A stretch of 64,000 nucleotides of DNA, from NCBI RefSeq assembly GCF_008364625.2, contig NZ_CP126604.1, forward strand, positions 3,410,001 to 3,474,000, written 5' to 3'. Shown piece after piece: positions 22,913-37,695 of this stretch. The position numbers and the translations under genes are program-made. Numbering within the stretch: position 1 is the stretch's first letter; the number at the start of each line of letters is the position of its first letter. Source of the stretch: Enterobacter dykesii. GTDB taxonomy: Bacteria > Pseudomonadota > Gammaproteobacteria > Enterobacterales > Enterobacteriaceae. The notes beneath the pieces are model-generated. The model was given only the letters and a program-made list of their open reading frames with translations. It did not search any database and was not told where the DNA came from.

Positions 22913-24268
22913 ATGTTGTCAAAATTTAAGCGTAATAAACATCAACAACACCTTGCTCAACTACCGAAGATTTCTCAGTCAGTTGATGATGTAGAGTTCT
23001 TTTACGCTCCCGCTCATTTTCGGGAGACGCTTCTGGAAAAGATTGCCAGCGCCACGCGACGCATTTGCATTGTAGCGCTCTATCTTGAACAGGATGAAGG
23101 CGGGCGCGCGATCCTAAACGCGCTCTATGAAGCCAAACGTCAGCGTCCGGAACTTGATGTTCGCGTACTGGTAGACTGGCATCGCGCTCAGCGTGGCCGT
23201 ATCGGCGCTGCCGCCTCAAACACCAATGCTGACTGGTATTGCCGTGCGGCGCAGGAAAATCCTGGCGTTGATGTGCCTGTTTATGGCGTCCCGGTAAATA
23301 CCCGTGAAGCGCTCGGCGTCCTTCATTTCAAGGGATTCATCATTGATGACAGCGTGCTGTACAGCGGCGCAAGTCTGAACGATGTTTACCTTCATCAGCT
23401 CGATAAATATCGCTACGACCGCTACCATCTGATCCGTAATCCGCAGATGGCCGATATCATGTTTAACTGGGTTGATAAAAATCTGGTCTATGGCCGCGGT
23501 GTTAATCGCCTTGACGATCCCGAACGTCCGAAAAGCCCGGAAATCAAAAACGATGTTCGCGCCTTCCGCCAGGAGCTGCGTGATGCGGTCTATCATTTCC
23601 AGGGCAATGCGAATAACGAAGAGCTATCCGTTACCCCGCTGGTAGGGCTCGGCAAATCAAGCCAGCTGAACAAAACGATCTTCCATCTGATGCCGTGCGC
23701 GGAGCAGAAACTCACCATCTGTACGCCGTACTTCAACCTTCCTGCCGTGCTGGTGCGTAATATTATTCAGCTGCTGCGCGACGGTAAAAAAGTGGAAATC
23801 ATCGTTGGTGATAAAACCGCAAACGACTTCTTCATTCCTGAAGATCAGCCGTTCAAAATCATCGGTGCGCTGCCTTATCTGTATGAGATTAACCTGCGCC
23901 GTTTCCTGAGCCGTTTACAGTATTACGTCAACACTGACCAGCTGGTAGTACGCCTCTGGAAAGACGAAGACAATAGTTACCATCTTAAAGGCATGTGGGT
24001 CGACGATGAGTGGATGCTGCTGACCGGTAACAACCTCAACCCACGCGCGTGGCGACTGGATCTGGAAAACGCTATCCTGATCCATGACCCGCAGCATGAG
24101 TTAGCCGCACAGCGTGAACGTGAGCTGGAGCTGATTCGCACGCATACTACTGTGGTGAATCATTACCGCGAATTGCAGAGCATTGCCGATTACCCGGTGA
24201 AAGTCCGCAAGCTTATCCGCCGCTTACGTCGTATCCGTATCGACCGACTTATCAGCCGTATTCTGTAA
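22913..24268 (+). CDS. pssA: CDP-diacylglycerol-serine O-phosphatidyltransferase
   Basis: This 451-residue phosphatidylserine synthase belongs to the phospholipase D superfamily. It makes PS from CDP-DAG and serine, the first committed step to phosphatidylethanolamine. Two HKD-like motifs are visible: [20 protein letters not shown] (about 133-152) and [18 protein letters not shown] (about 357-374). It has no membrane segments and a basic C-terminal tail ([14 protein letters not shown]). ATG 22913 gives the E. coli start [20 protein letters not shown]; a GTG one codon earlier is also possible. Confidence 0.97.
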   Translation: MLSKFKRNKHQQHLAQLPKISQSVDDVEFFYAPAHFRETLLEKIASATRRICIVALYLEQDEGGRAILNALYEAKRQRPELDVRVLVDWHRAQRGRIGAAASNTNADWYCRAAQENPGVDVPVYGVPVNTREALGVLHFKGFIIDDSVLYSGASLNDVYLHQLDKYRYDRYHLIRNPQMADIMFNWVDKNLVYGRGVNRLDDPERPKSPEIKNDVRAFRQELRDAVYHFQGNANNEELSVTPLVGLGKSSQLNKTIFHLMPCAEQKLTICTPYFNLPAVLVRNIIQLLRDGKKVEIIVGDKTANDFFIPEDQPFKIIGALPYLYEINLRRFLSRLQYYVNTDQLVVRLWKDEDNSYHLKGMWVDDEWMLLTGNNLNPRAWRLDLENAILIHDPQHELAAQRERELELIRTHTTVVNHYRELQSIADYPVKVRKLIRRLRRIRIDRLISRIL

Positions 24269-24275
24269 TGTCCAG

Positions 24276-24300
24276 GCCCTGCCACCCGCAGGGCTTTTTT
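24276..24300 (+). terminator. pssA terminator
   Basis: The hairpin GCCCTGC / GCAGGGC (24276-24282 and 24288-24294) followed by six Ts lies eight nt past the pssA stop. The yfiM start follows 13 nt beyond, so yfiM is expressed from read-through or a promoter not seen here. Confidence 0.85.
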
Positions 24301-24312
24301 ATGGAGCCGTTG

Positions 24313-24636
24313 ATGCGTATTCCTCTGTTACTTAGCGTCCTCTTTCTCAGTGGCTGTAGCCATATGGCTAACGATAACTGGTCCGGACAGGATAAAGCCC
24401 AGCATTTCCTCGCTTCCGCGATGTTGTCCGCAGCCGGTAATGAATATGCGCAGCATCAGGGATACAGCCGGGATCGTAGCGCGGCGATAGGGTTGATGTT
24501 CTCAGTCAGTCTTGGAGCATCAAAAGAACTGTGGGATAGCCGCCCCGCAGGGAGCGGCTGGAGCTGGAAAGATTTCGCCTGGGATGTCGCCGGCGCAACG
24601 ACCGGCTATGCCGTGTGGCAGATGGCGCGCTATTAA
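24313..24636 (+). CDS. yfiM: Lipoprotein YfiM
   Basis: This is a 107-residue predicted outer-membrane lipoprotein. A short signal [15 protein letters not shown] ends in a lipobox with the acylated Cys at position 15. The mature part resembles the YfiM/DUF2279 family ([44 protein letters not shown]). The function is unknown. I prefer ATG 24313; ATG 24301 (MEPLMRIP) is an alternative. The 3' end overlaps convergent kgtP by 4 bp. Confidence 0.85.
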   Translation: MRIPLLLSVLFLSGCSHMANDNWSGQDKAQHFLASAMLSAAGNEYAQHQGYSRDRSAAIGLMFSVSLGASKELWDSRPAGSGWSWKDFAWDVAGATTGYAVWQMARY

Positions 24637-25928
24637 AGTCGAATGCCTTTCCCTTTGCGATGCAGCATCAGGGAAACAACAAAAGCCAGTGCGCCCATTA
24701 TCGTTACGTACCAGAAGAATGTCGTTTCACTTCCCCATGATTTAAGCGACAACGCAACGTACTCCGCCGATCCGCCAAACAACGCATTAGCTACCGCATA
24801 AGAGAGCCCGACCCCTAAAGCGCGTACCTGCGCCGGGAACATTTCAGCTTTCAGTATTCCGCTAATAGAGGTATAGAAACTGACAATCACCATCGCCAGC
24901 ATCAGCAGCGCAAACGCCGCATACGGCGAAGTCACATGCTGAAGGGCCGACAGAATAGGTACGGTACATAACGCCGACAGGCCGCCAAAAATCAGCATCG
25001 ACGTACGTCGACCGATTTTATCCGAGAGCGCACCGATAATAGGTTGTATGAGCATAAAGACAAACAGCGCCACGGTCATGACTACGCTGGCAACGTTTGC
25101 GTGCATGCCGGTGGTGTTCACCAGGTACTTCTGCATATAGGTCGTGAACGTGTAGAAACTGAGAGAGCCACCCGCAGTAAAGCCCAGCACCATAAGGAAA
25201 GCTTTGCGGTTACGCCATAACCCTTTGAATGTTCCAGCCTCCTTCAGCGTTCTGACTTCCTTCTGAGAGGTTTCATCTAACTGACGGCGTAGCCAAAGTG
25301 CGACAACCGCCAGTACTGCGCCCATCGCGAAAGGAATTCGCCATCCCCAGGCATGAAGTTGTTCGTCCGTCAGAATTTGCTGCAGGATCACCACCACAAG
25401 AATGGCCAGCAGTTGACCACCAATCAGCGTGACGTACTGGAATGAGGCGTAAAAACCTTTACGGCCTTCCAGTGCAATCTCACTCATGTAGGTCGCACTG
25501 GTACCGTATTCACCCCCCACCGATAATCCCTGAAATAAGCGGGCCAGTAACAGTAGCGCCGGTGCCCAGGTGCCAATCGATTCATATCCCGGTAAGCAAG
25601 CGATCACCAGAGAACCAAAGCACATCATGCACACCGAGATCAGCATAGAAGCCTTACGGCCGCGACGATCCGCAATGCGGCCGAACAGCCAGCCCCCAAT
25701 GGGTCGCATTAAAAACCCTGCAGCAAAAACCCCCGCTGTTTGTAGCAGCTGCGTTGTGGTGTTGCCGGATGGGAAAAAAATATGTGCGAAGTAGAGTGAA
25801 CAGAATGAGTAGACGTAAAAGTCGAACCATTCAACCAGATTCCCTGAAGAGGCGCTGACGATTGCCCATACCCTTCTTCGGGTATCACTGTTAGCCAGCG
25901 TCCCGTTTGATGTAATGCTTTCTGTCAT
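24633..25928 (-). CDS. kgtP: Alpha-ketoglutarate permease (MFS)
   Basis: This 431-residue major facilitator superfamily symporter has twelve predicted membrane segments. It imports 2-oxoglutarate with protons. It has the MFS loop 2-3 motif [14 protein letters not shown] and the repeated [13 protein letters not shown] in the second half. The metabolite:H+ symporter signature [16 protein letters not shown] is also present. ATG 25928 ([11 protein letters not shown]) fits the E. coli length; the longer in-frame start at 25979 adds residues unlike the family. Confidence 0.95.
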   Translation of the reverse strand: MTESITSNGTLANSDTRRRVWAIVSASSGNLVEWFDFYVYSFCSLYFAHIFFPSGNTTTQLLQTAGVFAAGFLMRPIGGWLFGRIADRRGRKASMLISVCMMCFGSLVIACLPGYESIGTWAPALLLLARLFQGLSVGGEYGTSATYMSEIALEGRKGFYASFQYVTLIGGQLLAILVVVILQQILTDEQLHAWGWRIPFAMGAVLAVVALWLRRQLDETSQKEVRTLKEAGTFKGLWRNRKAFLMVLGFTAGGSLSFYTFTTYMQKYLVNTTGMHANVASVVMTVALFVFMLIQPIIGALSDKIGRRTSMLIFGGLSALCTVPILSALQHVTSPYAAFALLMLAMVIVSFYTSISGILKAEMFPAQVRALGVGLSYAVANALFGGSAEYVALSLKSWGSETTFFWYVTIMGALAFVVSLMLHRKGKGIRL

Positions 25929-26100
25929 TGTGATTATGCTCCTGCCATAAACAGCGGCGTATTGAGCCAGGAGACTCAATTACCTCGTAAATGAAATGTT
26001 ATAATTTTGTTATAAATGACATTGCGACAGGGATCACACATTCCATTAGCAGGATAAGGGATTAAGAGAAAGGCCAGAGAGGTTAAGCGCAAAGCAAAAA

Positions 26101-26130
26101 ACCCCGCACCTTACGGTACGGGGTTCTTCT
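26101..26130 (-). terminator. rRNA operon terminator
   Basis: On the minus strand an AACCCCGTACC/GGTGCGGGGTT hairpin (26101-26124, one mismatch) is followed by a T run (26095-26100). It lies just downstream of 5S rRNA and ends the rrn transcript. Confidence 0.85.
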
Positions 26131-26135
26131 AATTG

Positions 26136-26255
26136 ATGCCTGGCAGTTCCCTACTCTCACATGGGGAGACCCCACACTACCATCGGCGCTACGGCGTTTC
26201 ACTTCTGAGTTCGGCATGGGGTCAGGTGGGACCACCGCGCTAAAGCCGCCAGGCA
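26136..26255 (-). rRNA. rrf: 5S ribosomal RNA
   Basis: This 120-nt minus-strand gene has paired ends TGCCTGGC / GCCAGGCA and the conserved internal segments (GGTCCCACCTGACCCCATGC, CGAACTCAGAAGTGAAACG). It is the last gene of the rRNA operon, 65 nt after the 23S 3' end. Confidence 0.97.
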
Positions 26256-26320
26256 AATTCTGTTAATCTGTATCAGGCTGAAAATCGTGTCTCTCTTCGC
26301 CAAAACACCTTCGGCGTTGT

Positions 26321-29226
<2,906 letters not shown>

Positions 29227-29408
29227 TCACAACCCGAAGATGTTTCACTTCTGATTGCGAAAATTTGAGAGACTCGAACACACCATTAAGATGTGTCGTT
29301 TCAATTTTCAGCTTGATCCAGATTTTTAAAGAGCAAATATCTCAAACGTCACCCGAAGATGAGTTTTGAGATATGACGGCAGGTGACTTTCACTCACGAA
29401 CCAGCAAG

Positions 29409-29484
29409 TGGCGTCCCCTAGGGGATTCGAACCCCTGTTACCGCCGTGAAAGGGCGGTGTCCTGGGCCTCTAGACGAAGGGGAC
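29409..29484 (-). tRNA. gltT/gltW family: tRNA-Glu (anticodon TTC)
   Basis: This 76-nt minus-strand tRNA lies in the 16S-23S spacer. It starts GTCCCCTTCGTCTAGAGG, has anticodon loop CCTTTCAC with TTC, T-loop GGTTCGAATCC, and an encoded CCA end. A single tRNA-Glu in the spacer is the rrnB/C/E/G arrangement; no tRNA-Ile/Ala pair is present. Confidence 0.97.
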
Positions 29485-29568
29485 GTAAAGTCTCAATCGC
29501 AAGACGCCTTGCTATTTACTTTTCATCAGACAATCTGTGTGAGCACTACAAAGGCAGGTTCTTTAAGG

Positions 29569-31110
<1,542 letters not shown>

Positions 31111-31242
31111 AAGTTTGATGCTCGTGAATTAAACTTCGTAATGAATTACGTATGTTCACTCAGAGACTTGGTATTCATTTTTCGTCCGAGGACGTTAAGA
31201 ATCCATGTCACTTTGAGTGCCCACACAGATTGTCTGATAAAT

Positions 31243-31254
31243 TGTTAAAGAGCA
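31243..31254 (-). promoter_or_regulatory. rrn leader boxA antitermination site
   Basis: The minus-strand TGCTCTTTAACA is the boxA sequence bound by NusB/NusE. It lies in the leader between P2 and the 16S gene. The surrounding leader (31111-31290) holds no gene. Confidence 0.85.
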
Positions 31255-31290
31255 GTGCCGCTTCGCTTTTCGCTGCGGCGCGGGGTGTGC

Positions 31291-31318
31291 ATATTACGCT
31301 TTCCCGCTTCAGAGTCAA
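31291..31318 (-). promoter_or_regulatory. rRNA operon promoter P2
   Basis: On the minus strand, -35 TTGACT (31313-31318) and -10 TAATAT (31291-31296) are separated by 16 bp. Sequence and position match the P2 promoter of enterobacterial rrn operons. Confidence 0.85.
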
Positions 31319-31387
31319 GCGTTTATTTTCGCTTTTCTCTGCTGACCCGGCGGCGTGTGTGCCGTTGTTCCGTGTCAGTGGAGGCGC

Positions 31388-31415
31388 ATTATAGGGAGTT
31401 ATTCCGAAGCCGCAA
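31388..31415 (-). promoter_or_regulatory. rRNA operon promoter P1
   Basis: On the minus strand, -35 TTGCGG (31410-31415) and -10 TATAAT (31388-31393) are separated by 16 bp, with a GC-rich discriminator after the -10. Upstream is an A+T-rich UP-element-like stretch (about 31416-31440). Fis sites are expected between there and the clpB terminator but were not resolved. Confidence 0.85.
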
Positions 31416-31497
31416 GGGTAAAGTGAAAATTATTTACTGACCGCTCACTTTCCAGGCAACATTTACTCCAGACCTCAATTTTCGCCTGGTTTTTAAA

Positions 31498-31527
31498 CAA
31501 AAACGAGCCGCTTGCGGCTCGTTTTTG
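31498..31527 (-). terminator. clpB terminator
   Basis: The perfect stem ACGAGCCG / CGGCTCGT (31503-31522), with A and T runs on either side, lies directly downstream of the clpB stop on the minus strand. Confidence 0.85.
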
Positions 31528-31538
31528 CGTTTTGTGAC

Positions 31539-34112
31539 TTACTGCACTGCCACAATCCGATCGTCGTGGGCTTCCAGACGGATAACTTTGCCCGGAATCA
31601 ACTCTCCGGAGAGGATCTGCTGCGCCAGCGGGTTTTCGATCTGCTGCTGGATAGCACGTTTTAATGGACGCGCACCGTACACCGGATCGTAACCATTCTC
31701 GCTCAGCAGCTTCAGCGCCTCGTCGGAGATATGAATTTCATACCCACGCTCTTCCAGACGTTTGTAAAGACGCTGCAGCTGGATCTGCGCAATCGACGCA
31801 ATGTGTTTCTCACCCAGAGGATGGAACACCACCACTTCATCAATACGGTTGATGAACTCCGGACGGAAGTTATGGCTGACGACACCGAGCACCAGATCCT
31901 TCATATGGCTATAGTCCAGTTCACCGAAACGTTCCTGAATCAGATCGGAACCCAGGTTCGAGGTCATGATGACAACCGTATTACGGAAGTCGACCGTTCT
32001 CCCCTGCCCGTCTGTCAGACGACCATCGTCCAGCACCTGAAGCAGGATGTTGAACACATCCGGGTGCGCTTTTTCCACTTCATCCAGCAGGATGACGGAA
32101 TAAGGGCGACGGCGAACCGCTTCCGTCAGATAACCACCTTCTTCATAACCTACGTATCCCGGAGGCGCACCGACCAGACGCGAAACGGAGTGTTTCTCCA
32201 TAAACTCGGACATATCGATACGCACCATCGCATCGTCGCTGTCGAACATAAAGTTAGCCAGCGCTTTACAAAGCTCGGTCTTACCGACGCCGGTTGGCCC
32301 CAGGAACAGGAACGAACCAATCGGGCGGTTTGGATCGGACAGCCCTGCACGGCTACGACGAATGGCGTTGGAAACCGCCTCAACCGCTTCGTTCTGGCCA
32401 ATCACCCGATTATGGAGATCTTGCTCCATGCGCAGCAGTTTTTCACGCTCGCCTTCCAGCATGCGCGCCACCGGAATACCGGTCCAGCGAGCAAGCACTT
32501 CCGCGATTTCTGCATCCGTCACTTTATTACGTAACAGACGCATCGTTTTCCCTTCTGACTGCGTCGCTATCTCAAGCTGTTTTTCCAGCTCAGGAATTTT
32601 GCCGTACTGCAGTTCAGACATCCGCGCCAGATCGCCGACACGGCGAGCCTGCTCAATGGCAATTTTTGCCTGTTCGAGTTCAGCTTTGATGGTCTGCGTA
32701 CCTGAAAGGGATGCTTTCTCGGCTTTCCACTCTTCTTCCAGCTCAGAGTACTGGCGCTCTTTATCGTCCAGTTCTTCATTGAGCATATCCAGGCGTTTCT
32801 TACTGGCTTCATCAGACTCTTTCTTCAGCGCCTGCTGTTCCAGCTTGAGCTGAATGATGCGTCGGTCGAGTCTGTCCAGCTCTTCCGGCTTCGAGTCAAT
32901 CTGCATACGAATGCTCGACGCCGCTTCATCAATCAGGTCGATCGCCTTATCCGGCAGCTGACGGTCAGCAATATAACGATGCGAAAGCGTCGCCGCCGCA
33001 ACGATGGCTGGGTCCGTAATCTGCACGTGGTGGTGCAGCTCATAGCGCTCTTTCAGACCACGCAAAATCGCGATGGTATCTTCAACGCTTGGCTCAGCAA
33101 CAAACACTTTCTGGAAACGACGTTCCAGCGCAGCATCTTTCTCAATGTACTGACGGTACTCGTCGAGCGTGGTGGCACCGACGCAGTGAAGTTCACCGCG
33201 CGCCAGAGCAGGTTTCAGCATGTTCCCGGCATCCATAGCGCCGTCGGCTTTACCTGCACCAACCATGGTGTGCAGCTCATCGATAAACAGGATAACGTTG
33301 CCTTCCTGCTTCGCCAGATCGTTAAGCACGCCTTTGAGGCGCTCTTCAAACTCGCCGCGGTATTTCGCACCGGCCACCAGCGCGCCCATATCCAGCGCCA
33401 GTACGCGGCGACCTTTCAGACCTTCCGGCACTTCCCCGTTGACGATACGCTGCGCCAGCCCTTCAACAATAGCGGTTTTACCGACACCCGGTTCACCAAT
33501 CAACACCGGGTTGTTCTTGGTACGACGCTGCAGTACCTGAATCGTACGCCGGATTTCTTCGTCACGGCCGATAACCGGGTCAAGTTTGCCCTGTTCAGCA
33601 CGCTCGGTCAGATCGACCGTAAATTTCTTCAAAGCCTGACGTTGGTCTTCGGCTCCCTGATCGTTCACGCTTTCACCTCCGCGCATTTTCTCAATCGCCT
33701 GAGTCACATTGGCGGTGGTCGCACCGGCAGATTTCAGCAGGTCGGTCAAGGTGCCGCGTGATTCAAGCGCCGCCAGAACAAACAGCTCTGACGAAATAAA
33801 GTTGTCCCCACGTTTTTGCGCCAGCTTGTCGCAAAGGTTCAGCACGCGCACCAGATCCTGCGACGGCTGAACGTCGCCGCCGGTCCCTTCGACCTGCGGT
33901 AAACGGCTCAGCGCCTGATCGATAGCGGTGCGTAACTGGCCAGCATTAATGCCAGCGGACGTTAATAAAGGACGTACCGATCCCCCTTCCTGATTCAGCA
34001 AGGCGCTCATTAAATGAAGAGGTTCGATAAATTGGTTGTCGTGCCCCAGTGCGAGGGACTGGGCATCGGCGAGAGCAAGCTGGAATTTATTGGTAAGACG
34101 ATCCAGACGCAT
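31539..34112 (-). CDS. clpB: ATP-dependent disaggregase ClpB
   Basis: This 857-residue AAA+ chaperone works with DnaK to dissolve protein aggregates. Domains in order: N-domain (1-145), NBD1 with Walker [14 protein letters not shown] (near 206), a long coiled-coil M domain (about 405-525, with repeated E/K/R heptads), and NBD2 with [15 protein letters not shown] (near 605). The start ATG 34112 ([10 protein letters not shown]) gives the E. coli length. A sigma-32-type promoter lies upstream. An internal GTG at codon 149 with a strong RBS marks the start of the short isoform. Confidence 0.98.
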   Translation of the reverse strand: MRLDRLTNKFQLALADAQSLALGHDNQFIEPLHLMSALLNQEGGSVRPLLTSAGINAGQLRTAIDQALSRLPQVEGTGGDVQPSQDLVRVLNLCDKLAQKRGDNFISSELFVLAALESRGTLTDLLKSAGATTANVTQAIEKMRGGESVNDQGAEDQRQALKKFTVDLTERAEQGKLDPVIGRDEEIRRTIQVLQRRTKNNPVLIGEPGVGKTAIVEGLAQRIVNGEVPEGLKGRRVLALDMGALVAGAKYRGEFEERLKGVLNDLAKQEGNVILFIDELHTMVGAGKADGAMDAGNMLKPALARGELHCVGATTLDEYRQYIEKDAALERRFQKVFVAEPSVEDTIAILRGLKERYELHHHVQITDPAIVAAATLSHRYIADRQLPDKAIDLIDEAASSIRMQIDSKPEELDRLDRRIIQLKLEQQALKKESDEASKKRLDMLNEELDDKERQYSELEEEWKAEKASLSGTQTIKAELEQAKIAIEQARRVGDLARMSELQYGKIPELEKQLEIATQSEGKTMRLLRNKVTDAEIAEVLARWTGIPVARMLEGEREKLLRMEQDLHNRVIGQNEAVEAVSNAIRRSRAGLSDPNRPIGSFLFLGPTGVGKTELCKALANFMFDSDDAMVRIDMSEFMEKHSVSRLVGAPPGYVGYEEGGYLTEAVRRRPYSVILLDEVEKAHPDVFNILLQVLDDGRLTDGQGRTVDFRNTVVIMTSNLGSDLIQERFGELDYSHMKDLVLGVVSHNFRPEFINRIDEVVVFHPLGEKHIASIAQIQLQRLYKRLEERGYEIHISDEALKLLSENGYDPVYGARPLKRAIQQQIENPLAQQILSGELIPGKVIRLEAHDDRIVAVQ
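33666..33680 (-). promoter_or_regulatory. Internal RBS and GTG start for the short ClpB isoform
   Basis: Inside clpB on the minus strand, GGAGGTG (33674-33680) lies 5 nt before the in-frame GTG codon for V149 (33666-33668). E. coli makes an N-terminally truncated ClpB from the same codon, so the dual start is conserved here. Confidence 0.8.
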
Positions 34113-34150
34113 AACTCCTCCCATAACAGGTCAAATTTGCTACTGGAGAT

Positions 34151-34180
34151 TAAATGAGGTCATCCCTCAATTATTCAAGG
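34151..34180 (-). promoter_or_regulatory. Sigma-32 heat-shock promoter of clpB
   Basis: On the minus strand, CTTGAA (34174-34179) is followed after 14 nt by CCTCATTTA (34151-34159). This fits the sigma-32 consensus and lies about 40 nt upstream of the clpB start. Confidence 0.75.
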
Positions 34181-34241
34181 TTAATGACCTGAATTATGTG
34201 AAAAGAAAACGGCACGTACCGGATCGTCTTGATTCTTTAGG

Positions 34242-34973
34242 TTATATCAGCCAAATGAAACTTGCCATACGCCCCGTGGTCTTGTCGCGACGATAGGAGA
34301 AAAAATCACCCTTTTCGGTGAATGTGCAGCGATCGCCGCCGAAGATCTGCGTCACGCCGACGTTATTCAGGCGCTGACGGGCAAGCTGATAAATATTGGC
34401 CAGATATTTTTCTCCAACGGGTTTGAAGGCATTAACGGCTTGCGGATCTTTCTCCATAAACGCTTCACGAACCTCCGGGCCCACCTCAAATGCCTGAGGA
34501 CCAATTGCCGGGCCAAGCCAGGCAATTATATTGTCAGGGGAATCTTTGAAACAGGCGACGGTCTCTTCGAGCACGCCTTCACACAGACCACGCCAGCCCG
34601 CGTGTGCTGCTGCCACCTCGGTACCTGCACGGTTACAGAACAGAACCGGCAGACAATCGGCGGTCATCACGGCACAAACGGTTCCCGGATTATTACTGTA
34701 AGAGGCATCAGCGCGTTTAGAAGCATAGGGTTCCACCGTCAACTTCAGTACCGCGTTACCATGAACCTGTTCCAGCCAGACCGGTTTCGACGGCAAGTTC
34801 CCCGCAGCAAACAAACGTCTGCGGTTCTCTTCAACGTGTTCCAGGTTGTCGCCACAGTGCGCACCGAGGTTCAAAGACTCCCACGCGCCCTGGCTAACAC
34901 CGCCAATACGGGTTGAACTGCAGGCAGCCACGCCTTCAGGCAATGGCCACTCCGGGACAATCAGTTTGGTCAT
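34242..34973 (-). CDS. pgeF: Peptidoglycan editing factor PgeF
   Basis: This 243-residue protein of the YfiH/LACC1 family has the metal/active-site residues in NLGAHCGDN, TADCLPVLFCN and AAHAGWRGL. PgeF (YfiH) prevents misincorporation of serine instead of alanine in peptidoglycan precursors; family members also show purine-nucleoside-processing activity. The start overlaps the rluD stop by 4 nt, so it is co-translated with rluD. Length equals the E. coli protein. Confidence 0.94.
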   Translation of the reverse strand: MTKLIVPEWPLPEGVAACSSTRIGGVSQGAWESLNLGAHCGDNLEHVEENRRRLFAAGNLPSKPVWLEQVHGNAVLKLTVEPYASKRADASYSNNPGTVCAVMTADCLPVLFCNRAGTEVAAAHAGWRGLCEGVLEETVACFKDSPDNIIAWLGPAIGPQAFEVGPEVREAFMEKDPQAVNAFKPVGEKYLANIYQLARQRLNNVGVTQIFGGDRCTFTEKGDFFSYRRDKTTGRMASFIWLI

Positions 34974-35950
34974 AACCAGTCCACTTGATCCTTATGTTCT
35001 TCGAAATCAGCACGCATGGCGTCGATAAGATCCACCATATCCTGCGGGATAGGCGCATGCCACTCCATCTGAATACCGGTGATAGGGTGGTAAAGACGCA
35101 GCATGGTCGCGTGCAGCGCCTGACGATCGAATTTACGCAATACGCTGATGAACTCATCCGATGCGCCTTTAGGCGGACGCGGGCGGCCACCGTAGACCTG
35201 ATCCCCCACCAGCGGATGGGTAATGTGGGCCATATGCACACGGATCTGGTGAGTACGTCCGGTTTCCAGACGCAGACGCAGGCGCGTATGAATACGGAAG
35301 TGCTCCATAATGCGATAGTGCGTCACCGCCGGTTTACCCATCGGATGCACCGACATATGGGTACGTTTGGTTGGGTGACGGCTGATTGGCTCTTCCACCG
35401 TTCCGCCAGAGGTCATATGCCCAATGGCTACCGCTTCATACTCGCGGGTGATTTCGCGCAGCTGCAGCGATTCCACCAGACGGGTTTGAGCAGGAACGGT
35501 CTTCGCCACTACCATCAAACCGGTGGTATCTTTATCCAGACGGTGCACGATGCCCGCGCGCGGGACATCCGCGATCGGCGGATAATAATGGAGAAGTGCG
35601 TTAAGCACCGTACCGTCAGGGTTCCCCGCGCCCGGATGTACAACCAGGTCGCGCGGCTTGTTGATCACCAGAATGTCATCATCTTCATAGACGATGTCCA
35701 GTGGGATATCCTGCGGCTCGAAGCGGATTTCCTCTTCAATTTCAGCATTGATGGCGACAGCTTCCCCACCTAACACTTTCTCTTTTGGTTTGTCCCAGAT
35801 CTTGCCGTTTACCAGCACGCGCTGGTCAAGGATCCATTCTTTTATGCGTGAACGCGAATAATCAGGGAACAATTCGGCCAAAGCCTGATCTAAGCGTTGA
35901 CCGAGCTGATTTTCGGAGACTGTTGCGGTGAGTTCTACTCGTTGTGCCAT
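34970..35950 (-). CDS. rluD: 23S rRNA pseudouridine(1911/1915/1917) synthase
   Basis: This 326-residue enzyme has an N-terminal S4 RNA-binding domain (about 18-75) and an RluA-type catalytic domain. The catalytic Asp is in GIVHRLDKDTTGLMVVAKT. It modifies helix 69 of 23S rRNA and is important for 50S function. The TGRTHQIRVHMAHITHPLVGD motif is also present. It is divergent from bamD. Confidence 0.97.
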   Translation of the reverse strand: MAQRVELTATVSENQLGQRLDQALAELFPDYSRSRIKEWILDQRVLVNGKIWDKPKEKVLGGEAVAINAEIEEEIRFEPQDIPLDIVYEDDDILVINKPRDLVVHPGAGNPDGTVLNALLHYYPPIADVPRAGIVHRLDKDTTGLMVVAKTVPAQTRLVESLQLREITREYEAVAIGHMTSGGTVEEPISRHPTKRTHMSVHPMGKPAVTHYRIMEHFRIHTRLRLRLETGRTHQIRVHMAHITHPLVGDQVYGGRPRPPKGASDEFISVLRKFDRQALHATMLRLYHPITGIQMEWHAPIPQDMVDLIDAMRADFEEHKDQVDWL

Positions 35951-36081
35951 AAACTGCTTCTTCGTTTAACGTTGGGTTTTACGGCTTTGCCGTTTAATAT
36001 AGTGTGCTATTGTAGCTGGTCTTAATCGGGAGCAGGAACAGAGTTTCTCCCGGACAAACATTTGAGGAAAGTCAAAACGTC

Positions 36082-36819
36082 ATGACGCGCATGAAATATC
36101 TGGTGGCAGCGGCCACGTTGAGCCTGGCTTTGGTGGGCTGCTCCGGTTCAAATGAACAGGTCCCTGACAATCCGCCGAATGAAATCTATGCGACTGCACA
36201 ACAAAAGTTGCAGGACGGTAACTGGAAACAGGCGATAACGCAACTGGAAGCGTTGGATAATCGCTATCCATTTGGTCCGTATTCGCAGCAGGTACAGTTA
36301 GATCTCATCTACGCATACTATAAAAATGCCGATCTGCCTCTGGCTCAGGCAACCATCGATCGTTTCATGCGTCTGAACCCGACTCATCCTAACATCGACT
36401 ACGTGATGTACATGCGCGGCCTCACCAATATGGCGCTGGACGACAGTGCGCTGCAGGGCTTCTTCGGCGTGGATCGTTCCGACCGTGACCCGCAGCATGC
36501 GCGTGATGCCTTCAATGACTTCTCCAAGCTTGTGCGCGGCTATCCGAACAGTCAGTACGTGACCGACGCGACCAAACGTCTGGTATTCCTGAAAGATCGT
36601 CTGGCAAAATATGAATACTCCGTAGCGGAATACTATACCCGCCGTGGTGCATGGGTTGCTGTGGTTAACCGCGTAGAAGGTATGCTGCGTGATTACCCGG
36701 ATACTCAGGCAACGCGCGACGGCCTGAAGCTGATGGAAAATGCCTATCGTCAGATGCAGATGACCGCTCAGGCTGAAAAAGTGGCGAAAATCATCGCCGC
36801 GAACAGCAGCAACACCTGA
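36082..36819 (+). CDS. bamD: Outer membrane assembly lipoprotein BamD
   Basis: This 245-residue essential lipoprotein of the BAM complex has a signal peptide [20 protein letters not shown], with the lipidated Cys at about residue 20. The mature part is a TPR repeat protein (five TPRs) with conserved [18 protein letters not shown] near the start. It sits on the periplasmic face of the outer membrane. A GGAACA element at 36035-36040 may be part of a sigma-E-type promoter, as reported for yfiO, but the second half is not clear. Confidence 0.97.
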   Translation: MTRMKYLVAAATLSLALVGCSGSNEQVPDNPPNEIYATAQQKLQDGNWKQAITQLEALDNRYPFGPYSQQVQLDLIYAYYKNADLPLAQATIDRFMRLNPTHPNIDYVMYMRGLTNMALDDSALQGFFGVDRSDRDPQHARDAFNDFSKLVRGYPNSQYVTDATKRLVFLKDRLAKYEYSVAEYYTRRGAWVAVVNRVEGMLRDYPDTQATRDGLKLMENAYRQMQMTAQAEKVAKIIAANSSNT

Positions 36820-36836
36820 TCTTGCCTCAATACAAA

Positions 36837-36865
36837 ACGGCAGCCCAAAGGCTGCCGTTTTTTTA
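36837..36865 (+). terminator. bamD terminator
   Basis: The stem ACGGCAGCC / GGCTGCCGT (36837-36845 and 36850-36858) followed by a T run lies 17 nt after the bamD stop. Confidence 0.9.
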
Positions 36866-37010
36866 TTCATTTTAGCGCGTCGCTGAAGCGCTTAAGCCCC
36901 AACACATCCAGTCAACTATGGCCCCAATTTTTTCCTTCGACAAGGTAAATCTCACCTCTTCCTGCCCTGCCTCACAAAAAAGATTCCCTGACAAAAACCG
37001 ACAAAATAAC

Positions 37011-37429
<419 letters not shown>

Positions 37430-37452
37430 TCCTTTAAATTGAGTGTACCGCC

Positions 37453-37482
37453 AACGCGCCTTCGGGCGCGTTTTTTGTTTTT
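37453..37482 (+). terminator. raiA terminator
   Basis: The stem AACGCGCC-TTCG-GGCGCGTT (37453-37472) is followed by a long T run. Confidence 0.9.
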
Positions 37483-37540
37483 TATTGACAGGGTGAAAAC
37501 AGTGCGGGTACTTTAACGGTATCAATCACAGGATGACTTT

Positions 37541-37588
37541 ATGAAACTTACGCCGTTCTTCTTCGCATTCTTTTTTACCTTCCCCTGA
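37541..37588 (+). CDS. pheL: pheA leader peptide
   Basis: This 15-residue leader (MKLTPFFFAFFFTFP) contains seven phenylalanines, so ribosome stalling reports Phe-tRNA charging. The ATG is at 37541 and the TGA at 37586-37588, followed by the attenuator. E. coli PheL differs only near the N-terminus. The reading is unambiguous because the Phe codon run is so strong. Confidence 0.97.
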   Translation: MKLTPFFFAFFFTFP

Positions 37589-37590
37589 AC

Positions 37591-37664
37591 GGGAGGCGTT
37601 TCGTCGTGTGATAAAGAATGCGAAGACGAACAACAAGGCCTCCCACACCGGGGGGCCTTTTTTA
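37591..37664 (+). promoter_or_regulatory. pheA attenuator
   Basis: The terminator stem AAGGCCTCCC / GGGGGGCCTT (37635-37644 with 37650-37659) is followed by Ts. The segment GGGAGGC (37591-37597), just past the leader stop, can pair with GCCTCCC (37638-37644). This gives the alternative antiterminator. The layout is that of the classic phe attenuator. Confidence 0.85.
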
Positions 37665-37695
37665 TTGATAACGATAAAATGAGACCGACAACACT

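Noticed and set aside
31731-33761. Plus-strand frames antisense to clpB
   Set aside because: They are shadows of the conserved clpB coding sequence, with His/Arg/Gln-rich compositions typical of reverse frames.
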